Assembly: GCA_034090805.1 (NCBI GenBank)
Contig: JAXDRV010000128.1
Span: 1 to 13,139, forward strand
Reading direction: 5' to 3'
DNA: 13,139 bases
DNA from: Ornithomonoglobus_A sp034090805
GTDB taxonomy: Bacteria; Bacillota; Clostridia; UBA1381
Shown piece after piece: positions 1 through 7,127 of this stretch. The position numbers were made by a program, and so were the translations under genes. Numbering within the stretch: position 1 is the first letter of the stretch; the number at the start of each line of letters is the position of its first letter. The notes beneath the pieces are model-generated. The model was not told the DNA's origin and made no database searches. It saw only the letters and a list, made by a program, of their open reading frames with translations.

Positions 1-13
1 TCTTTTCTTTCAT
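1..13 (-). CDS. 5' tip of a minus-strand gene, cut by the window edge
   Basis: On the minus strand an AAAGGAGG ribosome-binding site (about 24-31) is followed 10 nt later by ATG at 13, which begins Met-Lys-Glu-Lys and runs off the window. The nearer ATG at 18 is closed after two codons by TGA, so it is not the start. Four codons cannot identify the product. It lies beyond the ATPase terminator, so it is probably a separate transcription unit. Confidence 0.4.
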
Positions 14-85
14 AGCATTAACGCCTCCTTTAAAATTTGTATCTTTATTTTATCAGAAGGCTTTTCCTTTGACGAATGTGCGGAT

Positions 86-126
86 AAAAAAGAAAAGAGG
101 AAAACCCATTTTACTGAGTTTTCCTC
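86..126 (-). terminator. Intrinsic terminator of the metal-efflux operon
   Basis: Read on the minus strand, GAGGAAAAC (126-118) pairs perfectly with GTTTTCCTC (105-97) around a 12-nt loop. A T-rich tract follows immediately (complement of the A-run at 86-96). It sits about 75 nt past the ATPase stop codon. Confidence 0.75.
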
Positions 127-202
127 ATCTTCTTACCTCGCAATGCTCGTGTCCCTATCAACTGTCCTTAGGAACCCGATGCAAACCCCGGCGGTTTTTG
201 TT

Positions 203-2077
203 TTATTTTGTAAACATGGCTCGCACGGCATTCAGTACGGCAATAATCATAACCCCAACATCGGCAAACACCGCAAGCCACATATTCGCAATGCCGACCG
301 CTCCGAGTATAAGGCATATAAGCTTTATTCCAAGTGCAAAAATGATATTCTGCATAACAATTCTCATGCACTTTCTTGCGATTTTGATTGCCTTTGCGAT
401 TTTCAGCGGATCGTCGTCCATAAGAACAACGTCGGCAGCCTCGATAGCTGCATCAGATCCGATTGCGCCCATGGCTATGCCTACGTCCGCTCTCGAAAGA
501 ACGGGTGCATCGTTTATTCCGTCACCGACAAACGCAAGCGCAGCCTTTTTCGGCTTTGAGGCAAGCAGCTCCTCTACTCTTGCGACCTTATCCTCCGGCA
601 GAAGTCCGCTGTGAACCTCGTCTATGCCAAGCTCCGCCGCCGTCTGCTCGGCAGCCGATTTTAAGTCGCCTGTAAGCATAACGGTTTTTTCGATTCCCGC
701 TTTTTTCAAATCCTCAACCGCTTGCTTTGCGTGAGGCTTTGCTGCGTCCGAGATGAGTATGTGACCGGCATATCTGCCGCCTATCGCTATATGCACCACG
801 GTACCGGCAGAGCGGCATGGGATATATTCAATGCCGAGAGACTCCATCAGTCTGCCGTTTCCGACAGCGACAGCCTCTCCGTCAACGACTGCCGTAATTC
901 CGCAGCCGCTTATTTCACGTATGTCCGACACTCTCGCCGAGTCAACCGGCTTTCCGTAGGCTTTTTGCAGACTTTTGCTTATCGGATGAGGTGAGGCACT
1001 CTCTGCAAGTGCGGCATACTCTATTATCTTTTCGTTTTCAAGCTCGTTGTGGTGTATTCCGTTCACCTCAAACACGCCCTGTGTAAGCGTTCCTGTTTTG
1101 TCGAATACCATATATTTCGTGCGTGCAAGTGTTTCAAGATAATTTGAACCCTTAACAAGCACTCCCGCACGGCTCGCACCGCCTATCCCGGCAAAAAAAC
1201 TCAGAGGAATACTGATAACAAGCGCACAAGGGCAGCTTATTACAAGGAACGTAAGCGCACGATAAATCCATGTGCCCCAATCCGGCGCAAGGCTCAAAGC
1301 AAGCCGTAAAACAGGCGGCAGAACCGCAAGCGCAAGCGCACAGCAGCAGACTATCGGAGTGTAAACACGTGCAAATTTCGAGATGAAATTTTCCGATTTT
1401 GATTTTTTGGAGCTTGCATTCTCGACCAAATCGAGAATTTTTGAAACGGTTGACTGTCCGAACTCCTTCGTTGTGCGGATTTTCAGCACGCCGCTCATGT
1501 TGATACATCCGCTGATTATCTCGTCACCCTCACCGACGCTTTTCGGCAGACTTTCACCGGTAAGTGCGGCGGTATTCAGCTCGGAGCGTCCCTCCGTAAC
1601 AATTCCGTCTATCGGAACTCGCTCACCGGGGCGCACAACGATTATACTGCCCGTTTCGACCTCCTCCGGGAAAACACGCACAAGCTGTCCGTCACGCTCC
1701 GTGTTCGCATAGTCGGGACGTATATCCATAAGCTCGCCTATGCTGCGGCGGCTTTTTCCCACGGCACAGCTTTGGAACAGCTCGCCCGTCTGATAAAGCA
1801 GCATCACGGCTATTGCATCGGTGTATTCGCCGCTTTTGCCGGCGGCAAGAGCAATCGCTCCGACCGTTGCGACAGCCATAAGAAAGTTTTCATCAAAAAT
1901 ACGTCCGTTGATAATTCCCTTTGCCGCCTTTAAAAGTATGTCGTATCCGATTATCAGATACGGTATGAGATACGCAATAAAGCGCAGCGTTCCGCCGATG
2001 GGAAGGAAGTAAATCCCTATCATCAGCAAGGCGGCAATGATAATTCTTATAAGAAGCTTTTTCTGCTTTCTTGTCAT
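203..2077 (-). CDS. cadA: P1B-type heavy-metal (Zn/Cd/Pb) translocating ATPase without N-terminal HMA domain
   Basis: A membrane ATPase of 624 aa that exports soft divalent metals by ATP hydrolysis. Motifs in order: actuator TGES (173-176); metal-site CPC in a transmembrane helix (282-284); phosphorylated Asp in DKTGTLT (326-332); the P1B-specific HP pair (364-365); TGD (469-471); GDGINDAP (518-525). The last two helices carry Lys585 (ALGIKL) and Asp606 (FADVG), matching the Lys and Asp described for ZntA. This favours Zn2+/Cd2+/Pb2+ over Cu+. The usual N-terminal metal-binding domain is absent; the protein begins almost directly with a membrane helix, and a separate HMA gene lies 18 bp upstream. 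I chose ATG at 2077 because GAGGTG lies 7 nt before it; the GTG at 2092 overlaps that site. The family is certain, the exact metal is inferred. Confidence 0.95.
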   Translation of the reverse strand: MTRKQKKLLIRIIIAALLMIGIYFLPIGGTLRFIAYLIPYLIIGYDILLKAAKGIINGRIFDENFLMAVATVGAIALAAGKSGEYTDAIAVMLLYQTGELFQSCAVGKSRRSIGELMDIRPDYANTERDGQLVRVFPEEVETGSIIVVRPGERVPIDGIVTEGRSELNTAALTGESLPKSVGEGDEIISGCINMSGVLKIRTTKEFGQSTVSKILDLVENASSKKSKSENFISKFARVYTPIVCCCALALAVLPPVLRLALSLAPDWGTWIYRALTFLVISCPCALVISIPLSFFAGIGGASRAGVLVKGSNYLETLARTKYMVFDKTGTLTQGVFEVNGIHHNELENEKIIEYAALAESASPHPISKSLQKAYGKPVDSARVSDIREISGCGITAVVDGEAVAVGNGRLMESLGIEYIPCRSAGTVVHIAIGGRYAGHILISDAAKPHAKQAVEDLKKAGIEKTVMLTGDLKSAAEQTAAELGIDEVHSGLLPEDKVARVEELLASKPKKAALAFVGDGINDAPVLSRADVGIAMGAIGSDAAIEAADVVLMDDDPLKIAKAIKIARKCMRIVMQNIIFALGIKLICLILGAVGIANMWLAVFADVGVMIIAVLNAVRAMFTK

Positions 2078-2095
2078 GATAATGCACCTCACTTG

Positions 2096-2314
2096 TTAAA
2101 TGAAAATTTCGCAGTCAGGCTCTATTTTGCGGCATGCCTTTAATACCTGTTTCATAACGATATTCGGATCGCACTCGTCCTCAAAGTCCACCGTCATTCT
2201 GAGCGACATAAAGCTTACCACGGCATTTCTCACTCCGTCAACCTTTTTTGCCGCCGCTTCCATAAGATTTGCGCAGTTTGCACAGTCAACCTCTATTTTG
2301 TAACTCCTTCTCAT
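2096..2314 (-). CDS. Free-standing heavy-metal-associated (HMA) domain protein
   Basis: A 72-aa protein with a single HMA ferredoxin-like fold. The metal-binding loop DCANCAN places the CxxC cysteines at 11 and 14, the form seen in CadA/ZntA-type amino-terminal domains rather than the MTCxxC of copper chaperones. Further Cys residues lie near the C-terminus (ECDP, KACRK, DCE). AAAGGAGGG sits 7 nt before the ATG. It is the first gene of the operon and stops 18 bp before the ATPase start. Inferred role: it delivers metal to, or regulates, the ATPase, effectively replacing that protein's missing N-terminal domain. Confidence 0.88.
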   Translation of the reverse strand: MRRSYKIEVDCANCANLMEAAAKKVDGVRNAVVSFMSLRMTVDFEDECDPNIVMKQVLKACRKIEPDCEIFI

Positions 2315-2334
2315 AATTATACCCTCCTTTTACA

Positions 2335-2359
2335 TTTGAACATTTGAACACTTATTCAA
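2335..2359 (-). promoter_or_regulatory. SmtB/CadC (ArsR-family)-like operator
   Basis: The plus strand carries the inverted repeat TTGAA-N6-TTCAA (2344-2359). Its core TGAACACTTATTCA (2345-2358) closely resembles TGAACA-N-TTATTCA in the known SmtB operator. The left half TTTGAACA is duplicated in tandem (2335-2342 and 2343-2350). It lies just downstream of the -10 box, where a repressor would block transcription until metal binds it. No ArsR-family gene is present in this window. The match is by eye. Confidence 0.6.
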
Positions 2360-2372
2360 TTGTTATAATTAT

Positions 2373-2400
2373 ATTATACACAAATAAAAGAAAATGTCAA
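2373..2400 (-). promoter_or_regulatory. Promoter of the HMA-ATPase operon
   Basis: On the minus strand, consensus TTGACA (2400-2395) is followed after 16 bp by consensus TATAAT (2378-2373). Transcription should start near 2366 and run into the operator-like repeat. Confidence 0.8.
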
Positions 2401-2424
2401 GGGATTTTGAAAAAATATTTAAAA

Positions 2425-2580
2425 AATCCCGTCCTCATCGTTACTATTCAGCTATAAATGATTGTTTAGCGGCAAATTCATAATGCAGAAACAATTATGA
2501 ATTATGAATTATGCATTATGAATTAGCATATAAACAACAATTTATAAATATAATTGAATAGTAATGATAAGGACGGGATT
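2425..2580. repeat. 156-bp MITE-like long imperfect palindrome
   Basis: Terminal arms at 2425-2450 and 2555-2580 are inverted copies matching at 24 of 26 positions; both differences allow G:U pairing in RNA. Internally, 13-bp perfect arms (2475-2487 and 2512-2524) and a third related pair (TATAAAT..TTGTTTA) continue the palindrome. The centre holds repeated ATTATGA units. There is no ORF and no clear target-site duplication. It looks like a non-autonomous mobile element or a dispersed intergenic palindrome. The 2315-2677 gap otherwise contains only the operon promoter and operator and a putative terminator. Confidence 0.7.
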
Positions 2581-2610
2581 GTAATGTGATTTTCGTTGCT
2601 GTTTTGCAGC

Positions 2611-2674
2611 GGAAAAGAAGCATTGAACAAGCGGCGCATATGACAGCCGCAGGCGGTGGAGGGATTCATGCTTC
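2611..2674 (-). terminator. Probable terminator of the glycosyltransferase pair
   Basis: Directly after the GT-C stop codon, the minus strand reads GAAGCAT (2674-2668) ... ATGCTTC (2623-2617), followed by TTTTCC. An inner stem pairs GCGGC with GCCGC (2631-2635 with 2646-2650). The loop is long and the T-tract short, so this is weaker than the other terminators in the window. Confidence 0.45.
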
Positions 2675-2677
2675 AAT

Positions 2678-4078
2678 TTACTTCCATAGATTATACATAT
2701 CACAGGGTATATTATAGGTTGAAATCTCCCTTACGTAATCTACGTTAAACGCTGCGGCTATTTCATCCGGGACTGCCGCACCCTTTGGCAGGAACAGCGC
2801 CGCCCAGCAGCAGTTGTCCGTGTCAAGCTCGGACAGAGCGTGGATATTTTTAAACGGCGAGCCTTTTGAAAGCTTCGGCCTGTAGACCTCTGCATCGTCC
2901 GCATAATAGCTCAGAACTCCGTAGAGATGCGAGTCGACATAGCATATCAAAGCCTCATAATCGGCATCATCGAGGTATTTTTCGAGAGTGATTTCGGACG
3001 CGTGATACTCCTCTCGTACCGCAGACGGGTAATTAACGGTAAATCCGAGTACGAAAAATATGCCGATGAGTACCGTCAGGCTTTTTTTGCCGATAAGCGA
3101 TAGTCCGGCGGCGCACGCAGCGAGCAAAAGCGGAAGTGCGGGGATAGCGTATCTTTCTATAAATACCGGTCTTACGGCAAGTGAAGCGCCTATCCCGATT
3201 AGGTTTGTCAGCACGAATACAGACGCAGCCGCAAGGGCGGCGGTTTTTAAGGATTTGTTTCTGCATATCAAAAGTCCCGTCAGCGACAGGGCGAAAATTA
3301 CGGCTATGCCGGTGAGGTAAATCGCTGTGTAATCGCCGCATTTAAACCAGACCTTAAAATAATTCCCTATAACGGATGGCGTTATGGGAGCAATCCAGTA
3401 TTCGTTTTCCACCTTATCCGCAAGCTGCGACACAAACGACGCAAGCCACGGAAGATATGCAAGCACCGCACCGGCGGCGGAAATGAAAAACGGCTTTAGT
3501 CTGTGCTTTTTTATGCAGGCGGCAAGCAGAATTGCATATATTATCCCGGCAGACACAAGCGCAAAATAGTGCGTGTAGGCGGCGGCTGCCGCAAATACCG
3601 CCGAAACGGCAAAATGCGAAAATTTGCCGTCACGCTGCGCCGTATACGCAAACAGTCCGCAGCCTGTCACGAAAAATGATGCCCAGCCGTACATTCTTAT
3701 TTCAACGGAGAACATCGTCATTATCGGCAGCAGCGAAAACATCATCGCAAAGATAAGCCCCGACTTTTTGTTCACGATGTCCGAAAGCTTAACGTATCCG
3801 AGTATCATTGTAAGCAGAAGCGGCAGCACGGAAAATACCTTAGCCGCAAGCAGACTGTACCCGAACGGAGCGGTAAAGCATTTAAGCATGAAATAATACA
3901 GCGGCGGATGCACGTCCTGAGCCGTTACGGAGCATATGTCCGAAAAGCTCAGGCGAATCATTGCCATCGAATATGCCTCGTCATACCATACTGCGCCGCT
4001 GAACATGAGCGCACCGTACAATACGGCAATAACGATAAGCAGAACTGTAAACGATATATTGTAAAAACTCTTTTTCAT
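2678..4078 (-). CDS. GT-C family membrane glycosyltransferase (PMT/ArnT-like, YkcB-type)
   Basis: A 466-aa polytopic membrane protein. After the first helix an extracytoplasmic loop carries WYDEAYS, with Asp33-Glu34, the acidic pair typical of GT39/GT83 enzymes, then DVHPPLYY (His57). About ten hydrophobic segments follow, and a soluble domain fills the last ~100 residues. This family moves a sugar from a polyprenyl-phosphate carrier onto an acceptor at the outer face of the membrane; neither sugar nor acceptor can be read from the sequence. I chose ATG at 4078: AAGGA lies 9 nt upstream, whereas it abuts the ATG at 4087. It starts 12 bp after the stop of the GT2 gene, so the two are co-transcribed and probably act as donor-maker and transferase, as proposed for YkcC/YkcB in Bacillus. 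Confidence 0.85.
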   Translation of the reverse strand: MKKSFYNISFTVLLIVIAVLYGALMFSGAVWYDEAYSMAMIRLSFSDICSVTAQDVHPPLYYFMLKCFTAPFGYSLLAAKVFSVLPLLLTMILGYVKLSDIVNKKSGLIFAMMFSLLPIMTMFSVEIRMYGWASFFVTGCGLFAYTAQRDGKFSHFAVSAVFAAAAAYTHYFALVSAGIIYAILLAACIKKHRLKPFFISAAGAVLAYLPWLASFVSQLADKVENEYWIAPITPSVIGNYFKVWFKCGDYTAIYLTGIAVIFALSLTGLLICRNKSLKTAALAAASVFVLTNLIGIGASLAVRPVFIERYAIPALPLLLAACAAGLSLIGKKSLTVLIGIFFVLGFTVNYPSAVREEYHASEITLEKYLDDADYEALICYVDSHLYGVLSYYADDAEVYRPKLSKGSPFKNIHALSELDTDNCCWAALFLPKGAAVPDEIAAAFNVDYVREISTYNIPCDMYNLWK

Positions 4079-4090
4079 TCGGCACATTCC

Positions 4091-5029
4091 TTATTTTATA
4101 TTGGTTTCACGTGTTATATATATGGGTCTTGCCTTTGACTCCATGTATGTTTTTGACAGATACTGACCTATGATTCCTATCGAGAAAAGCTGCACTCCCG
4201 AAAGCAGGAATATCACGCACATCATTGACGGATACCCGGCAACGGGATCGCCCCATATCAGCGTTTTTGTAATTATCACAACTATCAGCACCATGGCGAT
4301 AAGGCAGAACAAAAGCCCCAATACCGACGCAATCGACAGCGGTGCGGACGAAAAAGCCATTATTCCGTCTATGGAGTAAAGCAGAAGCTTGGAGAAACTC
4401 CATTTTGTTTCTCCGGCGGCACGCTCGATGTTGTCGTAGGAGATCCACTTTGTCTTAAAGCCTACCCAACTGAAAATTCCCTTTGAAAAGCGGTTGTATT
4501 CCTTAAGACTCAGGACTGCGTCCGTCATCTGCCTTGTCATAAGCCTGAAATCCCTTGCTCCGTCAACGATTTCGGTTGAGGATATTTTGTTTATCAGCTT
4601 GTAAAACAGCTTTGCGAAAAAGGATCTGAGCGGCGGTTCTCCGCTGCGTGTCGAACGGCGTGTTGCAACGCAGTCATAGCCGCCGGTTTGTATATCGGCG
4701 TACATCTGCTTTAAAAGCGAGGGCGGATCCTGCAAATCTGCGTCCATTATGGCGGTGTAATCACCTGTCGACGCTTCAAGTCCCGCAAACATCGCCGCCT
4801 CTTTTCCGAAATTTCTCGAAAATGAAATATATTTAACCGTATCGTCATGAGCGGCAAGCGATTTTATCACGAACAGCGTATCGTCCGAGGAGCCGTCGTC
4901 GACGAATATTATCTCACGCTCCGCATCAAGCTCGTCCGTCACCTTTGTGAGCTCTCTGTAAAATATGGGAATTGAGCCGCTTTCGTTGTAGCATGGCACG
5001 ATAATCGAAATTTTGGTGTTTCCGTTCAA
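4091..5029 (-). CDS. GT2 polyprenyl-phosphate glycosyltransferase (DPM1/GtrB/YkcC-like)
   Basis: This 312-aa protein should transfer a sugar from a nucleotide donor to undecaprenyl phosphate on the cytoplasmic face. The GT-A domain shows VPCYNE (11-16), VDDGSSDDT (43-51), SRNFGKEAA (71-79) and MDADLQDPP (95-103), the Asp-rich metal and donor site of DPM1-like enzymes. Two transmembrane helices follow at about 228-290, as in the GtrB/CsbB class. The start is TTG at 5029: AAGGAGGG lies 9 nt before it and no in-frame ATG precedes the conserved domain. It is the first gene of the unit with the GT-C transferase, which would use its lipid-linked product. The sugar is unknown. Confidence 0.93.
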   Translation of the reverse strand: MNGNTKISIIVPCYNESGSIPIFYRELTKVTDELDAEREIIFVDDGSSDDTLFVIKSLAAHDDTVKYISFSRNFGKEAAMFAGLEASTGDYTAIMDADLQDPPSLLKQMYADIQTGGYDCVATRRSTRSGEPPLRSFFAKLFYKLINKISSTEIVDGARDFRLMTRQMTDAVLSLKEYNRFSKGIFSWVGFKTKWISYDNIERAAGETKWSFSKLLLYSIDGIMAFSSAPLSIASVLGLLFCLIAMVLIVVIITKTLIWGDPVAGYPSMMCVIFLLSGVQLFSIGIIGQYLSKTYMESKARPIYITRETNIK

Positions 5030-5047
5030 GAATGTTCTCCCTCCTTA

Positions 5048-5066
5048 AAGCCGCCGTATGCGGCTT
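5048..5066 (-). other. Leader hairpin next to the GT2 ribosome-binding site
   Basis: A perfect 7-bp stem, AAGCCGC/GCGGCTT with a 5-nt loop, abuts the AAGGAGGG site of the GT2 gene within its short leader. It could stabilise the 5' end of the mRNA or tune translation. No regulatory partner is visible. Confidence 0.45.
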
Positions 5067-5077
5067 GTTCTGTATCT

Positions 5078-5106
5078 ATTATATTATATAACCTGCGATT
5101 TGTCAA
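5078..5106 (-). promoter_or_regulatory. Promoter of the GT2/GT-C operon
   Basis: On the minus strand, TTGACA (5106-5101), a 17-bp spacer and TATAAT (5083-5078). It begins immediately after the terminator of the upstream amidase gene, so the pair forms its own transcription unit. Confidence 0.8.
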
Positions 5107-5145
5107 ATAAATTAAAACGCTGCCGCATAAGTCGATACGGCAGCG
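5107..5145 (-). terminator. Terminator of the Amidase_6-type gene
   Basis: CGCTGCCG (5118-5125) pairs with CGGCAGCG (5138-5145), an 8-bp GC-rich stem. On the minus strand it is followed by TTTTAATTTATTT. It lies 7 nt past the amidase stop codon. Confidence 0.75.
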
Positions 5146-5151
5146 CATTTG

Positions 5152-5646
5152 TTATGTTTGCGGATTTACGTTGTAGATGTGAATCGGGCGCAGAGCGGTG
5201 TAATTATATGTGGACAACGGACGGCAGTCCACATCACGTGAATTTGCCGCAACAAGAATTGTGTCCGCTGTTCCGTCACCTGCGTCCGTCACGACGGGTG
5301 TGTGGTCAAAGCGGTCGCCTCCGAGACTGAATTTGAGCTGAATAACATCGCCCTTTTGTATTTCCGGAAGCTTCACGACCTCGCCCTGAGGACCGGGGCC
5401 TCGGTTGGTGGTAAGAAATCTGTACAGCTCCTCAACTCCCGTCCACGATGGCGAGCGGTCATTGACGCTTATATAATACCAGCCGTATGTGGGAGTGTAG
5501 TTCATTACTCCGCTGCCGGCGAAGATACACTGCGAAGCAAAATTTGTACAGTTTCCGCCTATTTCGGAAAAATCGTAATACTCGGGATTGCGACTGTACG
5601 CCCATTCACGTGCATAAGCCACGGCGGCATCTCTGTCATATTGCAT
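5152..5646 (-). CDS. Amidase_6-type putative amidase, short form
   Basis: A 164-aa protein resembling the Amidase_6 (papain-like) family. It has the N-terminal YDRDAAVAYAREWA signature, the likely nucleophile Cys33 in GGNCTNFASQC, and a likely catalytic His115 in FDHTPVV. Family members are often attached to longer secreted Clostridial proteins. Here the domain stands alone, with no signal peptide, membrane helix or wall-binding repeats, so it may be cytoplasmic or leave by another route. The start is secure: AAAGGAGGTG lies 7 nt before ATG. It is transcribed divergently from glmM and terminates before the GT2 promoter, so it is monocistronic. Substrate unknown; a peptide or cell-wall amide is a guess from the family. 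Confidence 0.8.
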   Translation of the reverse strand: MQYDRDAAVAYAREWAYSRNPEYYDFSEIGGNCTNFASQCIFAGSGVMNYTPTYGWYYISVNDRSPSWTGVEELYRFLTTNRGPGPQGEVVKLPEIQKGDVIQLKFSLGGDRFDHTPVVTDAGDGTADTILVAANSRDVDCRPLSTYNYTALRPIHIYNVNPQT

Positions 5647-5707
5647 AGCCTTTCACCTCCTTTCGGGTGCGGGGGTTATTTTATAATACGTTTTAGGAAA
5701 ATTTTTG

Positions 5708-5736
5708 TTTACATTTTGGAATATTTGTTATATAAT
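5708..5736 (+). promoter_or_regulatory. Promoter of glmM-rsmG
   Basis: TTTACA (5708-5713), a 17-bp spacer, then consensus TATAAT (5731-5736), 39 nt before the glmM start. Confidence 0.75.
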
Positions 5737-5775
5737 AGGATTATAGAAATTATTACATTGAAAGGAAAGAAAAAA

Positions 5776-7125
5776 ATGGGAAGATTATTCGGAACGGACG
5801 GTATAAGAGGTATTGCAAATAAGGATCTTACGGCACAGCTTGCATTTACCACAGGACAGTGCGGTGCATATGTGCTTACAAAGCATACCTCAAAGCGTCC
5901 CCGTATACTGATAGGAAAGGACACAAGAAAATCGGGAGATATGCTTGAGGCGGCGCTTACGGCGGGACTTTGCTCAATGGGCGCAAAGGTAATTCCTCTC
6001 GGAATTATTCCGACTCCGGCGGTTGCGTATCTTACACGTCTTTATCATGCAGATGCGGGAGTTGTTATTTCCGCTTCGCACAATCCGTGCGAATACAACG
6101 GAATAAAATTCTTTAACTGCGACGGATATAAGCTGTCGGACGGAATCGAAAACGAAATAGAGCAGTATATCCTCGGTGAAAAGCAGCTTGCGCCTCTTCC
6201 GACGCACGGTGCTGTCGGATATGTCAGCGCAAATCATGCCGCACTTGATGATTACGTTGCCTTTGCCTGCTCGACAATCGACTGCCGTCTTGACGGTCTT
6301 AAGGTTGCCGTTGACTGCGCAAACGGAGCAAGCTATCAGAGCGCATTCAAGGCTCTTAACAAGCTTGGTGCGGACGTTGAGGCTATCCACAATACTCCGG
6401 ACGGCGTGAACATAAACCGCCAGTGCGGCTCGACACATATGGAGAGTCTGCAAGCGTATGTTACGTCAATCGGTGCGGACGTGGGAATTGCATTTGACGG
6501 CGATGCGGACAGAATGCTTGCCGTTGACGAAAACGGAAAGCTTATAGACGGCGATCAGATTATGGCAGCCTGCGCAAACTTTATGAAATCACAGGGAACG
6601 CTTAAGCAGAATACGCTTGTCGCTACGGTTATGAGCAATCTCGGATTGTTTATCGCCGGTGAAAAGATGGAAATAAATATCCCCAGAACAAAGGTCGGCG
6701 ACAGATACGTGCTTGAGGAAATGCTTGCAAACGGATACAATATCGGCGGCGAGCAGAGCGGTCATATCATATTCCTTGACCACAATACAACGGGTGACGG
6801 ATTAGTCAGTGCACTCCAGTTCCTTGCCGTTCTTAAAAAGACGGGAATGAAGGCATCCGAGGCGGCGTCCATAGTTCAGGTTATGCCTCAGGTGCTTGAA
6901 AATGCGGTTGTTAAGCCGGAAAATAAAAACAGCTACATGGAAAATCCCGATATAGCCGCTGCGTGCAGCGCTCTTGAGGAGGAGTTTGCCGGCGAGGGAA
7001 GAGTTCTGATAAGACCGTCGGGAACGGAGCCGCTTGTGCGTGTTATGATAGAGGGCAAGGACAAGGCATATATAGGAAAAAAAGCAAAAGAGCTTGCTAA
7101 AATGATAGAGGAAATACTCGGCTGA
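5776..7125 (+). CDS. glmM: Phosphoglucosamine mutase
   Basis: Interconverts glucosamine-6-phosphate and glucosamine-1-phosphate in the cytoplasm, the step before UDP-GlcNAc for peptidoglycan. It has 449 aa, the usual length. It begins with the family-typical MGRLFGTDGIRG. The phosphoserine loop ISASHNP puts the catalytic Ser at 101. The metal loop is DGDADR (241-246), the sugar-binding loop GEQSGH (325-330), and the phosphate-binding loop RPSGTEP (413-419). The frame stays open upstream to 5302, but that stretch is antisense to the amidase gene. The ATG at 5776 has AAAGGA 9 nt before it and lies just after the promoter. It is followed 2 nt later by rsmG. Confidence 0.98.
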   Translation: MGRLFGTDGIRGIANKDLTAQLAFTTGQCGAYVLTKHTSKRPRILIGKDTRKSGDMLEAALTAGLCSMGAKVIPLGIIPTPAVAYLTRLYHADAGVVISASHNPCEYNGIKFFNCDGYKLSDGIENEIEQYILGEKQLAPLPTHGAVGYVSANHAALDDYVAFACSTIDCRLDGLKVAVDCANGASYQSAFKALNKLGADVEAIHNTPDGVNINRQCGSTHMESLQAYVTSIGADVGIAFDGDADRMLAVDENGKLIDGDQIMAACANFMKSQGTLKQNTLVATVMSNLGLFIAGEKMEINIPRTKVGDRYVLEEMLANGYNIGGEQSGHIIFLDHNTTGDGLVSALQFLAVLKKTGMKASEAASIVQVMPQVLENAVVKPENKNSYMENPDIAAACSALEEEFAGEGRVLIRPSGTEPLVRVMIEGKDKAYIGKKAKELAKMIEEILG

Positions 7126-7127
7126 TT

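Noticed and set aside
69..614. 181-codon plus-strand frame over the ATPase
   Set aside because: It is a shadow of the minus-strand ATPase, which carries all catalytic motifs.
2475..2524. Repeated ATTATGA units as a replication origin or iteron array
   Set aside because: They fit inside the symmetric palindrome of the MITE-like element and no replication gene is nearby.
4101..4120. parS-like sequence GGTTTCACGTG; a similar one near 7549
   Set aside because: Only one half matches the parS palindrome, both lie inside coding sequence, and no full Noc-binding palindrome was found in the window.
5302..5775. N-terminal extension of glmM by 158 codons
   Set aside because: The extension is antisense to the amidase-like gene, precedes the glmM promoter, and GlmM homologues begin at MGRLFGTDG.
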